Assembly (NCBI RefSeq): GCF_013283785.1
Contig: NZ_JABCPZ010000017.1
Location: 1-64,000 of the forward strand
DNA: 64,000 nucleotides
Direction: 5' to 3'
Source: Nonomuraea antri
GTDB lineage: Bacteria; Actinomycetota; Actinomycetes; Streptosporangiales; Streptosporangiaceae
Shown: one piece after another, positions 7,817 through 16,603 of the stretch
Layout of the letters: every line of letters starts with the position of its first letter
Position numbering within the stretch: the first letter of the stretch is position 1
Notes under the pieces: generated by a model
Databases searched by the model: none
The model's input: the letters and a program-made list of their open reading frames with translations, nothing else
What the model was told of the DNA's origin: nothing
Position numbers and translations under genes: made by a program

Positions 7817-8779
7817 CTACTTCAGCGTGGACGACACCACCTGCGGTTTGCCCGCGCCGAGGAAGAAGATGCCGGGGAAGCCCGCGGTCGCGAATCCGGC
7901 GTTCGGGTTGCGGCGGAGCGTGGAGTGCTCGATGCGGAGCGTGCCGGTGCGGTCGTTGCTGACGAAGAAGATCGCCCCGCCGCCCTCTCGCGCCCGGTTG
8001 CCCTCGATGCGCGAGCCGGCGATGCGCACCGTGAACCGGTTGCCGTCGGTGTAGATCGCGCCGCCGCTGCCGCCGCCGGGGGTGCCGGCGCGGGCCGGGT
8101 TGGCGCCCCGGCCGATGGCCCGGTTGCCGGTCATGACGCTGCCCGATATCACCCAGGACACGCCGATGCTGCTCAGCGCGCCACCGTTGGAGCAGACCCC
8201 GCCCTGGAACGTGCTCCGCACGACCTGGACGGGCCGGTCGCGGTACTGGTCGAGCACCCGGATCGCGGCGCCGCCCACGTCGGGGCCGGTGGGGTCGCAG
8301 CGGTTGCGCAGGAACTTGGAGCCGACCACCTTGAGCTGCCCGCCGCGCACGAAGATCGCGCCTCCGCCGCCGCCGTCCGTCCGCTCGCCGGTGGCGTTCC
8401 CGTCGGCGAAGGTCAGGTCGCGCACGGTCAGTCGCGGGGTCGCCTGGTCGTCGCAGTGCGAGGTGGTCCACAGCTGGGCCTTGTCGCAGGTGTTCTGGTA
8501 GAGGATCCGCCGCTTGCCGCCGCCGCTGAGCGTCACCTTGCCGCCGCCGTCCAGGACGACCGTGGCGCTGTTGTTGCGGACCTTGGCGGTGGCCTTCATC
8601 AGGATCGTCACGGGCTTCGGGCCGCAGTCGAAGGTGATCGTCCCGCCCTTGGCCACGGCCGCGACCACGGCTTGGGACGTACAGCTCGCGGGGGTGCCGT
8701 GCCCGACCACCTGGGCTCGGGGTGCGGCCGGGGCGGGCACGGCCGACACGAGTAACGCGACCATCATCGTGAGGCGCAT
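7817..8779 (-). CDS. secreted right-handed beta-helix (pectin-lyase fold) protein
   Basis: A 320-aa protein with a signal peptide (MRLTMMVALLVSAVPAPA) and then repeated short strands rich in Gly, Asn and Ser, with recurring GGGGAIFV, GGALSSIG, GGGSGGAIYT and GGGAIFF turns. This is the pattern of parallel beta-helix proteins of the polymorphic-membrane-protein/adhesin and polysaccharide-lyase superfamily. No lyase catalytic residues could be assigned. Four cysteines in the first two thirds could form disulfides outside the cell. A TAGCAT -10 lies 7 nt before the ATG, so the transcript is probably leaderless. It is likely an extracellular binding protein. Confidence 0.75.
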   Translation of the reverse strand: MRLTMMVALLVSAVPAPAAPRAQVVGHGTPASCTSQAVVAAVAKGGTITFDCGPKPVTILMKATAKVRNNSATVVLDGGGKVTLSGGGKRRILYQNTCDKAQLWTTSHCDDQATPRLTVRDLTFADGNATGERTDGGGGGAIFVRGGQLKVVGSKFLRNRCDPTGPDVGGAAIRVLDQYRDRPVQVVRSTFQGGVCSNGGALSSIGVSWVISGSVMTGNRAIGRGANPARAGTPGGGSGGAIYTDGNRFTVRIAGSRIEGNRAREGGGAIFFVSNDRTGTLRIEHSTLRRNPNAGFATAGFPGIFFLGAGKPQVVSSTLK

Positions 8780-8931
8780 GCGGCAGATGCTAACCGCGCG
8801 CCGACGTCATCACAATTACCGGCTGAAGGTTCGAATCGCCGGCGGCCGAATGTACGCCTTTACCGCCTTGGGACTTCTTCGCAACCACTTCGCGCCTGTT
8901 CGCCTCTCGTCTGAGGTGAGAAATTGTTTTC

Positions 8932-9408
8932 ATGATCCCGGCAACGACCGGCAGTGCCACTCCGGCGACTGAAAGCCTCAGCCGGCGCCTGGTCGCCGCG
9001 GGGGCCGTGGGACTCATTCTCCCCGTCCTGCTCGTGGGGGCGAGCTTCGTGCTCATGTCCTACGGCGAGGAGAACGGCAGGTGCGGGCATTTCGGCTGCG
9101 CCCAGGTGCTGATCTGGCTCTGGGAGCCCGGACGATGGCTGGCGGTGGCAGCCGGATGGCCACTGCTTCGCCTCTTTCACGTGCGGCCCGCGTGGCGCGT
9201 CACCGTGGTGGCGGCGTTCTTTCTGGTGGCGCTCTGGGAATTCGCCTGGGCGTATTTCGATGATTCGGTCGGTCTCGTCCTGCTCAGCGGATTGTTGACT
9301 TATCCGAGTGCCGCCGTGGCGACCGATCCGCGCGTTTCCGGGTTTCGGCGGGCGGTCATCGTCCTGCCTTACCTGGCCGCTCTCGTGGTCGCCGCCCTTC
9401 TCGGCTGA
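8932..9408 (+). CDS. small integral membrane protein
   Basis: The 158-aa product has four hydrophobic helices (about residues 21-46, 66-82, 93-128 and 138-157) joined by short loops, with three cysteines or histidines clustered between helices 1 and 2 (GRCGHFGCAQ). The family is not recognised. The intergenic DNA before it (8780-8931) is less GC-rich and holds the divergent promoter of the beta-helix gene. It is separated from the next gene by 77 bp. Confidence 0.65.
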   Translation: MIPATTGSATPATESLSRRLVAAGAVGLILPVLLVGASFVLMSYGEENGRCGHFGCAQVLIWLWEPGRWLAVAAGWPLLRLFHVRPAWRVTVVAAFFLVALWEFAWAYFDDSVGLVLLSGLLTYPSAAVATDPRVSGFRRAVIVLPYLAALVVAALLG

Positions 9409-9485
9409 CCCCGGATATCACGCACGCTCGGCAATGCCTTCCCGCGCTCGCTAGGATTTCCCGCGACCGGACGGAGAAGAGCGAC

Positions 9486-10667
9486 ATGGCCGAGTTGATC
9501 CGCGGCGTCCACGACGAGGCGCCGATCTCGTACGGGCGGTTCGGCCTGTACGACGCATCAGACCGCGGCCGCGATGTCGTGCGGGAGACCGAGCACGGTG
9601 CGCTGGTGGCCGAGCCCGAGGGCATCGCGCTGGGCAAGGTCGAGCTGGTCAGCCGGGCCGGGGCGCGACTGGCCGGGGTGCGGCTGGAGGCATGGGACGC
9701 CCAACCCGAGGATGAACCCGGCGAACCATGGGCGGAGGCGGGGCGGGTCCTCTTCTGGAGTCCGGGCGGCATCGTCGCGATCGGTGGAACGGGATACAGC
9801 CCGACGGGACAGAAGCTGCTCATCGGACCGCCGTGTCACGCCTACCGGCTGAGCGCCTACACCGGTCCGGTGCGGAGCGAGCCGACCCCCTGGGATCCCG
9901 CCGAGGTCGAAGCCGTCGAGGAGGGCTGGCTGCTGCGGTTCTGGCCGGTGGCGGACGCCGCCGGCCCCGCCCTTCGCGGTGAAGACGACAGCGGGCACCT
10001 GGCCAGGATGCGCGAGATCCTCTCGCTCGGCCCCGATACGGCGGCGCCGCCCCCGCGGGCCTGGCCCGCGCTGCGCCCGCATCCGCGGCCCGACACCACC
10101 ACGGCGGTGATGCGTTACGACCCGCCGGCCCCGCACCGCGCCGTGGTGCTGCACGATTCGACGGGCGGCGGCGCTCCGGGGCGCGAAAGAGGGCGCGTCT
10201 CGCTCTCGTCCGTCGAAGCGGAGGATGACTCGCGGCTGGTCCACGAGGTATTGGGCGACCTGCTGTACGACGTGCTCGGCAACCTGCCGCCGAACGTGTG
10301 GTCCTGGTCGCGGCCGATGCTGGCGGACTACGCGACGCGGTTGCGCGTGGACCGGCGCATCGGCCGGGAGCTGAACCCGGACGGCGCACCCACCCTGGTG
10401 CTGGAGGCGTCCAGCGTGAGAACGCCGTTCTTCGGGGTCGAACCGGGTTTCAGCGGGCGGGCCTGGGTGTGGGGGCCGGATGAGCACGCCCACGCCGACG
10501 TGCTGTCGGTCGGCAGGGAGGTCGTCGCCCGTGATCGCATCCGTGAGAACACGCTGGTCACGGGGGTCGTCACCGTCCTGCGCAGGGAGAACGACTTCGT
10601 CGAGGTCCGTGCGGCGTCGCGGGCCGAGGCCGCCCGGGTGATCGACGTGGAGCGGTCGCGCGGCTGA
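9486..10667 (+). CDS. conserved-looking cytosolic protein of unknown function
   Basis: A 393-aa soluble protein without signal or membrane segment. GGAGAAGAG lies just before the ATG. The N-terminal 160 residues are predicted beta-rich (LGKVELVSR, LFWSPGGIVAIGG, KLLIGPP), residues 160-240 are Pro/Arg-rich and probably unstructured, and the C-terminal third (VLGDLLYDVLGNL to VVTVLRRENDFVEVRAA) alternates helix and strand. I recognise no domain. It is flanked by a membrane protein gene and a small secreted protein gene, and nothing links them functionally. Confidence 0.65.
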   Translation: MAELIRGVHDEAPISYGRFGLYDASDRGRDVVRETEHGALVAEPEGIALGKVELVSRAGARLAGVRLEAWDAQPEDEPGEPWAEAGRVLFWSPGGIVAIGGTGYSPTGQKLLIGPPCHAYRLSAYTGPVRSEPTPWDPAEVEAVEEGWLLRFWPVADAAGPALRGEDDSGHLARMREILSLGPDTAAPPPRAWPALRPHPRPDTTTAVMRYDPPAPHRAVVLHDSTGGGAPGRERGRVSLSSVEAEDDSRLVHEVLGDLLYDVLGNLPPNVWSWSRPMLADYATRLRVDRRIGRELNPDGAPTLVLEASSVRTPFFGVEPGFSGRAWVWGPDEHAHADVLSVGREVVARDRIRENTLVTGVVTVLRRENDFVEVRAASRAEAARVIDVERSRG

Positions 10668-10764
10668 CCGAGACCGTACGGGTTCTTCACCATCGCCATG
10701 CCTGCTCCTACCTTCCGTACGTCACGCTGAAGAAAGGTGCAAAAGGGACATTTGGAGCGTAGGC

Positions 10765-11109
10765 ATGACTCTGCTCAAGAGCCGTTCACTCCCGGCCGCC
10801 GTCCTCGCCGGAGCCCTGGCCATCCTGGCGGCGGCCACCGGTCCGACCGCCGCCGAACAGCGGCGCGACGACATCTACTGCGGCCCCGGCCCGGGCGGCG
10901 CCGTGTCCATGGTGACCAGCGAGCCCAAGCCCGACGCCTGCGCGACCGCCCAGAACGTGGCCCAGGCCTACAGCCAGGCCGTGTCCGGCGACCAGCCCGC
11001 CACGGTGCAGGTGGCCGGGGCGACGTGGAACTGCGGGGTACGTCAGGGCGACCCGAACACCTACCTGGAATGCGTCAGCGGCAGCGACGCGGTACGGATC
11101 ACCTCCTGA
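10765..11109 (+). CDS. small secreted protein
   Basis: The 114-aa product has a signal peptide (about residues 1-30, with AVLAGALAILAAATG as core and a TAAEQ cleavage region). The mature ~85 residues hold four cysteines (CGPGP, CATA, CGVR, CVSG), which may pair as two disulfides. GGAG lies 12 nt before the ATG. A GGAVSMV...ACATAQ...YSQAV pattern resembles small actinobacterial secreted proteins of unknown role, some of which are inhibitor-like. No enzyme motif is present. Confidence 0.7.
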   Translation: MTLLKSRSLPAAVLAGALAILAAATGPTAAEQRRDDIYCGPGPGGAVSMVTSEPKPDACATAQNVAQAYSQAVSGDQPATVQVAGATWNCGVRQGDPNTYLECVSGSDAVRITS

Positions 11110-11161
11110 CGCCCTGGCCGACGACACATCACTTCCGGGTGCAGGTCGAGGGCGGCCCGGG

Positions 11162-12115
11162 TCAGTGCCCGTGGCCGAAGGAGCGCCGGTAGGCGGCCGG
11201 GGTGGTGTGCACCAGCGCGTGAAAGCGCCTGCGCAGGTTGGTGGCCGAGGACAGGCCGACGCGGTCCGCGACGATCTCGACCGGCAGGTCGGTCTGTTCC
11301 AGCAGCGCCCGGGCCGCCGCGACCCGCTGCTGGAGCAGCCAGCGGCCGGGGCTGACGCCGAGCTGGCCGGCGAACCTGCGGGCGAGCGTCCGCTGCGAGA
11401 CGCCGGCCCGCGCGGCGAGGACGTCGAGGGTGAGAGGCTGGTGCAGCCGTTCGGTGGCCCAGTCGAGCAGCGGGGCCAGCGATTCCGACCGCCGTTCGGT
11501 GAGGGCGTCGGTGCTGTACTGCAGTTGCCCGCCCTCACGGTGCGGGGGCATCACCATGTGCCTGGCGACGTGCGCGGCGTACGCGGCGCCGTGGTCGGTG
11601 CGGGCCAGGTGGAGGCACAGGTCGATGCCGGCCGCCGTGCCGGCGCTGGTGGCGACGTCGCCCAGGTCGACGTACAACATGTCGGGTTCGACCAGCACGT
11701 CGGGGAAGCGGGTGGCGAGCTCGCCGGCGAGCCGCCAGTGCGTGGTCGCCCTGCGGTGCGCCAGCAGCCCGGCCTCGGCGAGCAGGAAGGTGCCCGAGCA
11801 GATCGCGACCACGCGGGCGCCGCGCCCGTGCGCGCGCCGCAGGGCATCGAGTACGGCCGACGAGGCGGGCGCCGCGCGGTCGTGCCAGCCGGGGACGAGC
11901 ACCGTGTCCGCCGCGTCGAGTGCCGTCAGGTCCGCGCCGACGAGCATGTCGTACCCCGCCAGCGTCGGCACGGGGCCCGGCCGCTCGGTGCACACCGCGA
12001 ACGCGTAGCCGTCGCGCAGGCCCGGACGGCTCAGGCCGAAGACCTCGGCGGCGGAGGCCAGCTCGAACGTGGACTGCCGAGGCAGGACCAGTGCGGTCAC
12101 CCGATGGACGCTCAT
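11162..12115 (-). CDS. GlxA-type regulator (DJ-1/PfpI + AraC HTH)
   Basis: The 317-aa protein joins an amidase-like DJ-1/PfpI domain (residues 1-170, nucleophile-elbow Cys in AICSGTFLLAEAG near residue 103) to a C-terminal AraC helix-turn-helix pair (about 215-312, with LAARAGVSQRTLARRF and IVADRVGLSSATNLRRRF). GlxA-family proteins are transcription factors; the first domain senses a small molecule and is usually not catalytic. A TACATT -10 lies 6 nt before the ATG, consistent with a leaderless message. It is divergent from the ABM monooxygenase gene, 71 bp away, which is its obvious candidate target. Confidence 0.88.
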   Translation of the reverse strand: MSVHRVTALVLPRQSTFELASAAEVFGLSRPGLRDGYAFAVCTERPGPVPTLAGYDMLVGADLTALDAADTVLVPGWHDRAAPASSAVLDALRRAHGRGARVVAICSGTFLLAEAGLLAHRRATTHWRLAGELATRFPDVLVEPDMLYVDLGDVATSAGTAAGIDLCLHLARTDHGAAYAAHVARHMVMPPHREGGQLQYSTDALTERRSESLAPLLDWATERLHQPLTLDVLAARAGVSQRTLARRFAGQLGVSPGRWLLQQRVAAARALLEQTDLPVEIVADRVGLSSATNLRRRFHALVHTTPAAYRRSFGHGH

Positions 12116-12186
12116 GGCAGGAATGTACTTGCCGATGTCGATCCAGTCACTGGCCGGGACCCCTGGTCCGGTCCGAAGATCGGATC

Positions 12187-12549
12187 ATGACGCAAGCACC
12201 GAATGACGCCCGGTCTCCGCACCCCGACCAGACCGGCCCGGACCACGGCCCCACGGCGACGATCATCAGGATCAGCGAGGCCCGCGTACGTCCTGACCGC
12301 TTCGAGGCGTTTCGCGACTTCATCATGTCCGCGGTGCGCGAGTTCCCCGCCCGCCATCCCGGGCTGGTCGATCACGAGGTCCTGCTCGACGCGCCTGACT
12401 CACTGCTGTACGTGAGCCGCTGGCGCGGCGAGGAGGACCTGGTCGACTTCGCCGGGGAGAACTGGCGTGACCAGCCGGTGCTCTTGCCCGGGGAGGAGGA
12501 GTACCTCGCCGCACCACTGACCGTGCGGCACTTCACCTCACACAGTTGA
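12187..12549 (+). CDS. ABM-domain monooxygenase-like protein
   Basis: The 120-aa protein matches the antibiotic biosynthesis monooxygenase ferredoxin-like fold: a strand IIRISEARVRP, a helix RFEAFRDFIMSAVREFPA, then HPGLVDHEVLLD, LLYVSRWRGEEDLVDFAGE and a final strand. Such proteins are small dimeric oxygenases or quinone-binding enzymes, and some are only stress-related. A residue-level catalytic call is not possible. The start is at the ATG at 12187; the Shine-Dalgarno is weak. The gene is divergent from the GlxA-type regulator, which probably controls it. Confidence 0.72.
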   Translation: MTQAPNDARSPHPDQTGPDHGPTATIIRISEARVRPDRFEAFRDFIMSAVREFPARHPGLVDHEVLLDAPDSLLYVSRWRGEEDLVDFAGENWRDQPVLLPGEEEYLAAPLTVRHFTSHS

Positions 12550-12594
12550 GCCGGCCGTGGCCGCGCGGCGGATCGGCGGATCGGACGCCGACGT

Positions 12595-13428
12595 TCAGTC
12601 GTCCCAGGCCCCGGCCGCGGCGGCCGTCTTGACGTAGTCGGCGAAGGGCCGCGGGTGGCGGCCGAGCGCGCGCCACACACCGTCACCGACGTGCTCGCCG
12701 GCGCCGTCACGGATCCTGCCCAGCAGTTCGCCCACCAGCGCGGCCGCCTCGTCCGGCACGCCCTGAGCCGTCAGCGCGGCGTTGAACCGGGAGGTCTCCA
12801 GCGGCGTGTAGCGGACGTGCCGCCCGCTCGCCTCGGCGATCATCTCGACGGCGGTGCGGAACGACAGCGCCTCGGGCCCGGACAGTTCGTAGATCTCGCC
12901 CGCGTGGCCGTCCCGGGTGAGCGCGGCGACGGCGACGTCGGCGATGTCCTCGGCGTCGACGAACGTCTCACGCCCCTCCCCCGCGGGCAGCGCCAGCTCA
13001 CCGGCCCGCACCGGCTCCAGGAACAGGTCCTCGCTGAAGTTCTGCGCGAACCAGGCCGGACGCAGGATCGTCCACTCCAGGCCGGTCGCGCGCAGGGCCA
13101 GCTCGACCGGCTCCTGATACGGGCACGCCGCACCGGCCACGCCCCGCGCCGAGAGCAGCACCACCCGGCGGACCCCGCTGCGCGCCGCGACACCGAGGAA
13201 CTCCGCCACGGTCGCGGCGGCGACGGACTCGTTCATCGGGATGAGGTAGACGGCGCCGGCGCCGTCCAGAGCCGGGCTCCAGGTGTCACGATCGGCGAAG
13301 TCGAACCGGGTCCCGCCGCCGGAACGCGAGGCGGCGCGGACGGGGCGGCCGAGCCGGTCGAGCCGGGCGGCGATGCGGCGGCCGGTCTTGCCCCGGGCGC
13401 CGAGTACGAGAATGGGTGAGTCTGACAT
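12595..13428 (-). CDS. NmrA-like NAD(P)-binding oxidoreductase
   Basis: The 277-aa protein begins with the Rossmann motif VLGARGKTGRRIAARL (residues 7-22), with GxxGxxG, and has the NmrA/atypical-SDR layout: VYLIPMNES near residue 61, a GVRRVVLLSARGV strand near 86, and the helical C-terminus of the ergot alkaloid dehydrogenase/NmrA subgroup. It would reduce or sense a small molecule with NAD(P)H. No Tyr-x-x-x-Lys catalytic pair is evident, as usual for this subgroup. It is divergent from an AraC-type regulator, which suggests inducible expression. Confidence 0.82.
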   Translation of the reverse strand: MSDSPILVLGARGKTGRRIAARLDRLGRPVRAASRSGGGTRFDFADRDTWSPALDGAGAVYLIPMNESVAAATVAEFLGVAARSGVRRVVLLSARGVAGAACPYQEPVELALRATGLEWTILRPAWFAQNFSEDLFLEPVRAGELALPAGEGRETFVDAEDIADVAVAALTRDGHAGEIYELSGPEALSFRTAVEMIAEASGRHVRYTPLETSRFNAALTAQGVPDEAAALVGELLGRIRDGAGEHVGDGVWRALGRHPRPFADYVKTAAAAGAWDD

Positions 13429-13453
13429 GTGCCCAGCACATCAGCAGCGGGGC

Positions 13454-13499
13454 GAGACGATCCATGGTCATTCATCTCGGTCACATGTGAGATCGTCTC
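13454..13499. promoter_or_regulatory. inverted repeat between NmrA and AraC genes
   Basis: GAGACGATC at 13454-13462 and GATCGTCTC at 13491-13499 are exact 9-bp inverted arms 28 bp apart, and between them they span most of the divergent promoter region. They are good candidate half-sites for the AraC-type regulator, which could bind as a dimer across both promoters. Confidence 0.5.
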
Positions 13500-13502
13500 T
13501 TC

Positions 13503-14471
13503 ATGGATCTGCTTGAGGACCATCTCGCGGGTGTCCGGGCGCGTGGCGCGGTCTTCTGCCAGTCGGTGGCCGAGCCGCCGTGGTCGGTGCGGTTCAGCGA
13601 TCCGGCGCCGCTGGCGCTGGGCGCGATGCTGCGCGGGGAGTCCTGGATCGTCCGCGAGGGATTGGCTCCCCTCCGGGTCCCGGAGCGGGGGATCGTGCTG
13701 GTGCGCGGGCTGCGTCCGTTCACGGTGTCCGACCGTCCGGGCACGCCGCCCCAGGTGGTGATCGGCGGCGCGCAGCAGTGCTGGACGACGGACGCCGGCC
13801 CCGCCACGTCCGGGGACGATCTGGTGCTGGGGCCGCGCACGTACGGGTTCAGCGCCGACGGCTCCGACCTGTTCGTCACCGCCGAGTACCCGCTGCACGG
13901 CGAGGTGTCCGGGCCGCTGCTCACGGCGCTGCCCGAGGTGGCGCTGATCCCGCCGGAGCCGGAGTTCGCGCCGCTGCTCGACCTGCTGGCGCTGGAGATC
14001 GGCCGCGAGGAGCCCGGTCAGCAGGTCGTCCTCGACCGGCTGCTGGACCTGCTGCTGGTCCGTGCCCTGCGCTCGTGGTTCGCCCGCCCCGGCGTGCCGG
14101 CGCCGACCGGCTACCGGGCCCTGTCCGACCCGCGCATCGGACGGGCGCTGCGGCTGATGCACGAGCACCCGGCCCGCCCGTGGACGGTCGCGGCCCTGGG
14201 CGCCGAGGTGGGCATGTCGCGGGCGGTGTTCGCGCGGCGCTTCGCCGAACTGGTCGGGCGGCCGCCGCTGGCCTACCTCACCGAGTGGCGGATGACCATC
14301 GCCGCCGACCTGCTGCGCACGCCCGGCGCGACCGTCGCCGCCGTGGCCAGGAGGACCGGGTACGCCGACGGGTTCGCCTTCAGCAACGCCTTCAAACGGG
14401 TACGCGGCGTGCCGCCCAGCGCCCTGACCCGTCCGTCGCGGGAGGACGAAGGCCCCGCACGGGTCAGATGA
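13503..14471 (+). CDS. AraC family regulator with N-terminal cupin
   Basis: The 322-aa protein has an N-terminal cupin-type sensing domain (residues 1-180; WSVRFSDPAPLALGAMLRGESW is typical of the cupin_6 group) and two AraC helix-turn-helix motifs at the C-terminus (about 215-310; VAALGAEVGMSRAVFARRF and VAAVARRTGYADGFAFSNAFKRV). Proteins of this kind usually activate a divergently transcribed oxidoreductase gene, and the NmrA-like gene starts 75 bp away. Confidence 0.88.
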   Translation: MDLLEDHLAGVRARGAVFCQSVAEPPWSVRFSDPAPLALGAMLRGESWIVREGLAPLRVPERGIVLVRGLRPFTVSDRPGTPPQVVIGGAQQCWTTDAGPATSGDDLVLGPRTYGFSADGSDLFVTAEYPLHGEVSGPLLTALPEVALIPPEPEFAPLLDLLALEIGREEPGQQVVLDRLLDLLLVRALRSWFARPGVPAPTGYRALSDPRIGRALRLMHEHPARPWTVAALGAEVGMSRAVFARRFAELVGRPPLAYLTEWRMTIAADLLRTPGATVAAVARRTGYADGFAFSNAFKRVRGVPPSALTRPSREDEGPARVR

Positions 14472-14665
14472 CGGATCCGGGCCGGCACCACGGGGAACGG
14501 CAACTCGGAGGTGGTGGGTGCGCGGGGCGTGGATGCGCGGCGGCGACTCCGTGGCCCGCTGCGGCGCCGGTGGCATGCTCACGGGCGGGCCCGAGTTGGA
14601 GATCCGCCAGCTGCCCTGACCATCAGGATCGCCGGCCGCCGCGCCGATGACCGTGGCGGGCTGCT

Positions 14666-15625
14666 TCAGCCGGCCAGCAGCAAGATCTTGCCGACGTGCC
14701 CGCCGGCCTCCATGAGCCGGTGCGCCTCGGCCGCCTCGGCCATGGGCACCCGCTGGTCGATGACCAGGCGCACGGCGCCGCTCTCGATCATCGGCCAGAC
14801 CTTCTCCCGCACCTCGGCGACGATGGCCGCCTTCTGCTCGGCCGAGCGGGTGCGCAACGTGGTGCCGTGCACGGAGATGCGCTTGAAGACCAGTTCGGCG
14901 AGGTTGAGCGAGCCCTCCAGCCCGTTCTGCAGGCCGATGACGACCAGGCGTCCGTCGGCGGCCAGGGAGCGGACGTTGGGTTCGAGGTATCGGCCGCCGA
15001 CGACGTCGAGGATCACGTCGTAGGGGCCGTGCTCGGCGAAGTCCTGGGTGCGGTAGTCGATCGTCACGTCCGCGCCGAGTTCCCGCGCCCGGGCCGCCTT
15101 GCCGGGGGTGCCGACGGTGGTGACGACGCGGGCGCCGAGCGCCTTGGCGATCTGGATCGCCGTGGTGCCGATGCCGCCGGCCCCGCCGTGCACGAGCAGG
15201 GTCTCGCCCGCCTTGAGGTGCGCGGTCATGACCAGGTTGGACCACACGGTGGCGGTGGCCTCCGGCAGGGTGGCGGCCTCGTCCAGGCTGATCCCCTCGG
15301 GGATCGTGAGCAGTTGTCCGGCGGGGACGGCGACCTTCTGCGCGTAGCCGCCTCCGGTCAGCAGCGCGCAGACCTCGTCGCCCACCTGCCAGCGGCGCAC
15401 GCCCTGGCCGACGGCGGAGATGCGGCCCGAGACCTCAAGCCCCAGGTACGGCGAGGCGCCGGGCGGCAGCGGGTAGAGGCCCATCCGCTGCATGACGTCG
15501 GCCCGGTTCAGCGCACTGGCCACCACGTCGACGACCACTTCGCCGGGGGCGGGCGACGGATCGTCGACCTCGGTCCATTCCAGGACCTCCGGGCCGCCGG
15601 GTTCCTTGATCGTTACAGCCTTCAT
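14666..15625 (-). CDS. NAD(P)H-quinone oxidoreductase (PIG3-like MDR family)
   Basis: The 319-aa protein belongs to the zinc-free medium-chain dehydrogenase group: MKAVTIKEPGGPEVLEW N-terminus, the NRADVMQRMGLYP quinone-reductase signature near residue 38, and an NADPH-binding GGAGGIGTTAIQIAKALGARV segment near 147. It is full length for PIG3/TP53I3-type enzymes, which make a one-electron quinone reduction. The start at 15625 is set by GGAAG 8 nt upstream; a longer frame to 15676 lacks support. A TTGACA/18 bp/TAATGT promoter at 15763-15734 drives it, giving an untranslated leader of about 100 nt. The neighbouring TetR gene probably regulates it. Confidence 0.88.
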   Translation of the reverse strand: MKAVTIKEPGGPEVLEWTEVDDPSPAPGEVVVDVVASALNRADVMQRMGLYPLPPGASPYLGLEVSGRISAVGQGVRRWQVGDEVCALLTGGGYAQKVAVPAGQLLTIPEGISLDEAATLPEATATVWSNLVMTAHLKAGETLLVHGGAGGIGTTAIQIAKALGARVVTTVGTPGKAARARELGADVTIDYRTQDFAEHGPYDVILDVVGGRYLEPNVRSLAADGRLVVIGLQNGLEGSLNLAELVFKRISVHGTTLRTRSAEQKAAIVAEVREKVWPMIESGAVRLVIDQRVPMAEAAEAHRLMEAGGHVGKILLLAG

Positions 15626-15733
15626 GACACTTCCGTTCAGCTGGGCGGGCGGAGGGCTCACGTCCGAGGCAAGCACGGCCGGTGCACGTGGGCGACGAGG
15701 CGCGACTGTCCGACCCTGATGTGTTCACTGCTT

Positions 15734-15763
15734 ACATTAGGTGAGCGATGTAGGCGGTGTCAA
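15734..15763 (-). promoter_or_regulatory. promoter of the quinone oxidoreductase gene
   Basis: On the minus strand TTGACA (15763-15758) is followed after 18 bp by TAATGT (15739-15734). A short inverted repeat, TACAT...ATGTA, covers the spacer and the -10, so a repressor dimer could occupy it; the TetR gene beside it is the candidate. Confidence 0.6.
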
Positions 15764-15797
15764 CATTGCACGATGGTCCTGGTGGAGTGCGGGCCCG

Positions 15798-16403
15798 TCA
15801 GGCCGTCGGCCTCTGAGGTGACATCGCCGCCGAGGCGGTGAACAGGGCATGGACGGCGGCGCGGACCCGCTCGGCGACCCCGTCGGGCGTTGCGGCGTCG
15901 AACTTGCCGTCCAGGTGCAGGAACGCCAGCCCGTGGACGAGGGCCCACACCGTGGTCGACATCGCGTCCGGGTCGGCGCCGGGGAACGCGCTCCGGACGA
16001 CGCCGCGCACGTAACCGGAGATGGCGGCGGTGGCGGCGACCCGCTCCTCGCTGCCCGGATCGCACGGCTCGGCGAACATCGCACGGAACAGCGCCGGGTG
16101 GTCGAGCGCGAAGCGGACATAGGCGACGGCGACCGCGGCGAGGTCGTCGGCGCTCGCCGGCGCGGGATGCGCGGCGGCCAGGTGCCCGGCCAGCTCGCGA
16201 TAGCCCTGCGCGGCGACGGCGGAGACGAGCGCGTCGCGGTCGGCGAAGTGGCGGTAGGGGGCGGTCTGCGACACGCCGGCCCGCCGCGCCACCGCGCGGA
16301 GCGACAGCCCGGCACTGCCGTCCTCCTCCAGGAGTTCCCGCGCGGCGCGCAGGCAGGCGGCGCGCAGATCGCCGTGGTGGTACGAGGCGCCGGCCGGCGA
16401 CAC
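15798..16403 (-). CDS. TetR family repressor (start uncertain)
   Basis: The 201-aa protein has a TetR HTH near residues 10-57 (YHHGDLRAACLRAARELL, then VARRAGVSQTAPYRHFADRDALVSAVA) and the WHG-type C-terminal domain. I favour the GTG at 16403: AAGGGGG lies upstream and the length matches the family. An ATG at 16448 is also in frame, but it falls inside the inverted repeat at 16430-16448 and has no Shine-Dalgarno. The gene is upstream of the quinone oxidoreductase gene on the same strand, and may control it together with itself. Confidence 0.8.
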   Translation of the reverse strand: MSPAGASYHHGDLRAACLRAARELLEEDGSAGLSLRAVARRAGVSQTAPYRHFADRDALVSAVAAQGYRELAGHLAAAHPAPASADDLAAVAVAYVRFALDHPALFRAMFAEPCDPGSEERVAATAAISGYVRGVVRSAFPGADPDAMSTTVWALVHGLAFLHLDGKFDAATPDGVAERVRAAVHALFTASAAMSPQRPTA

Positions 16404-16429
16404 GCGACCCACCCCCTTCTCGAATCGCG

Positions 16430-16448
16430 ATGTGTACGCTGCAAACAT
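16430..16448. promoter_or_regulatory. candidate TetR autoregulatory dyad
   Basis: ATGTGTACGCTGCAAACAT has ATGT/ACAT ends and a partly symmetrical interior. It sits just before the favoured start of the TetR gene. Compare TACAT...ATGTA in the quinone oxidoreductase promoter. The match is short, so this is tentative. Confidence 0.35.
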
Positions 16449-16603
16449 TACCGGATCGCATTCGAGGCCAGGTCGGTCCAGAGTCGTTCCTGATGCCCGG
16501 GTTGAGCAACGGCGATCGGGGCCGCTGTTGACGGCGGTTTCCGGGGCTTCGGCGGACGCCGGTCGCCCGGTCGCACAGGCCGCCCTTGGAGACAATGGGC
16601 GGC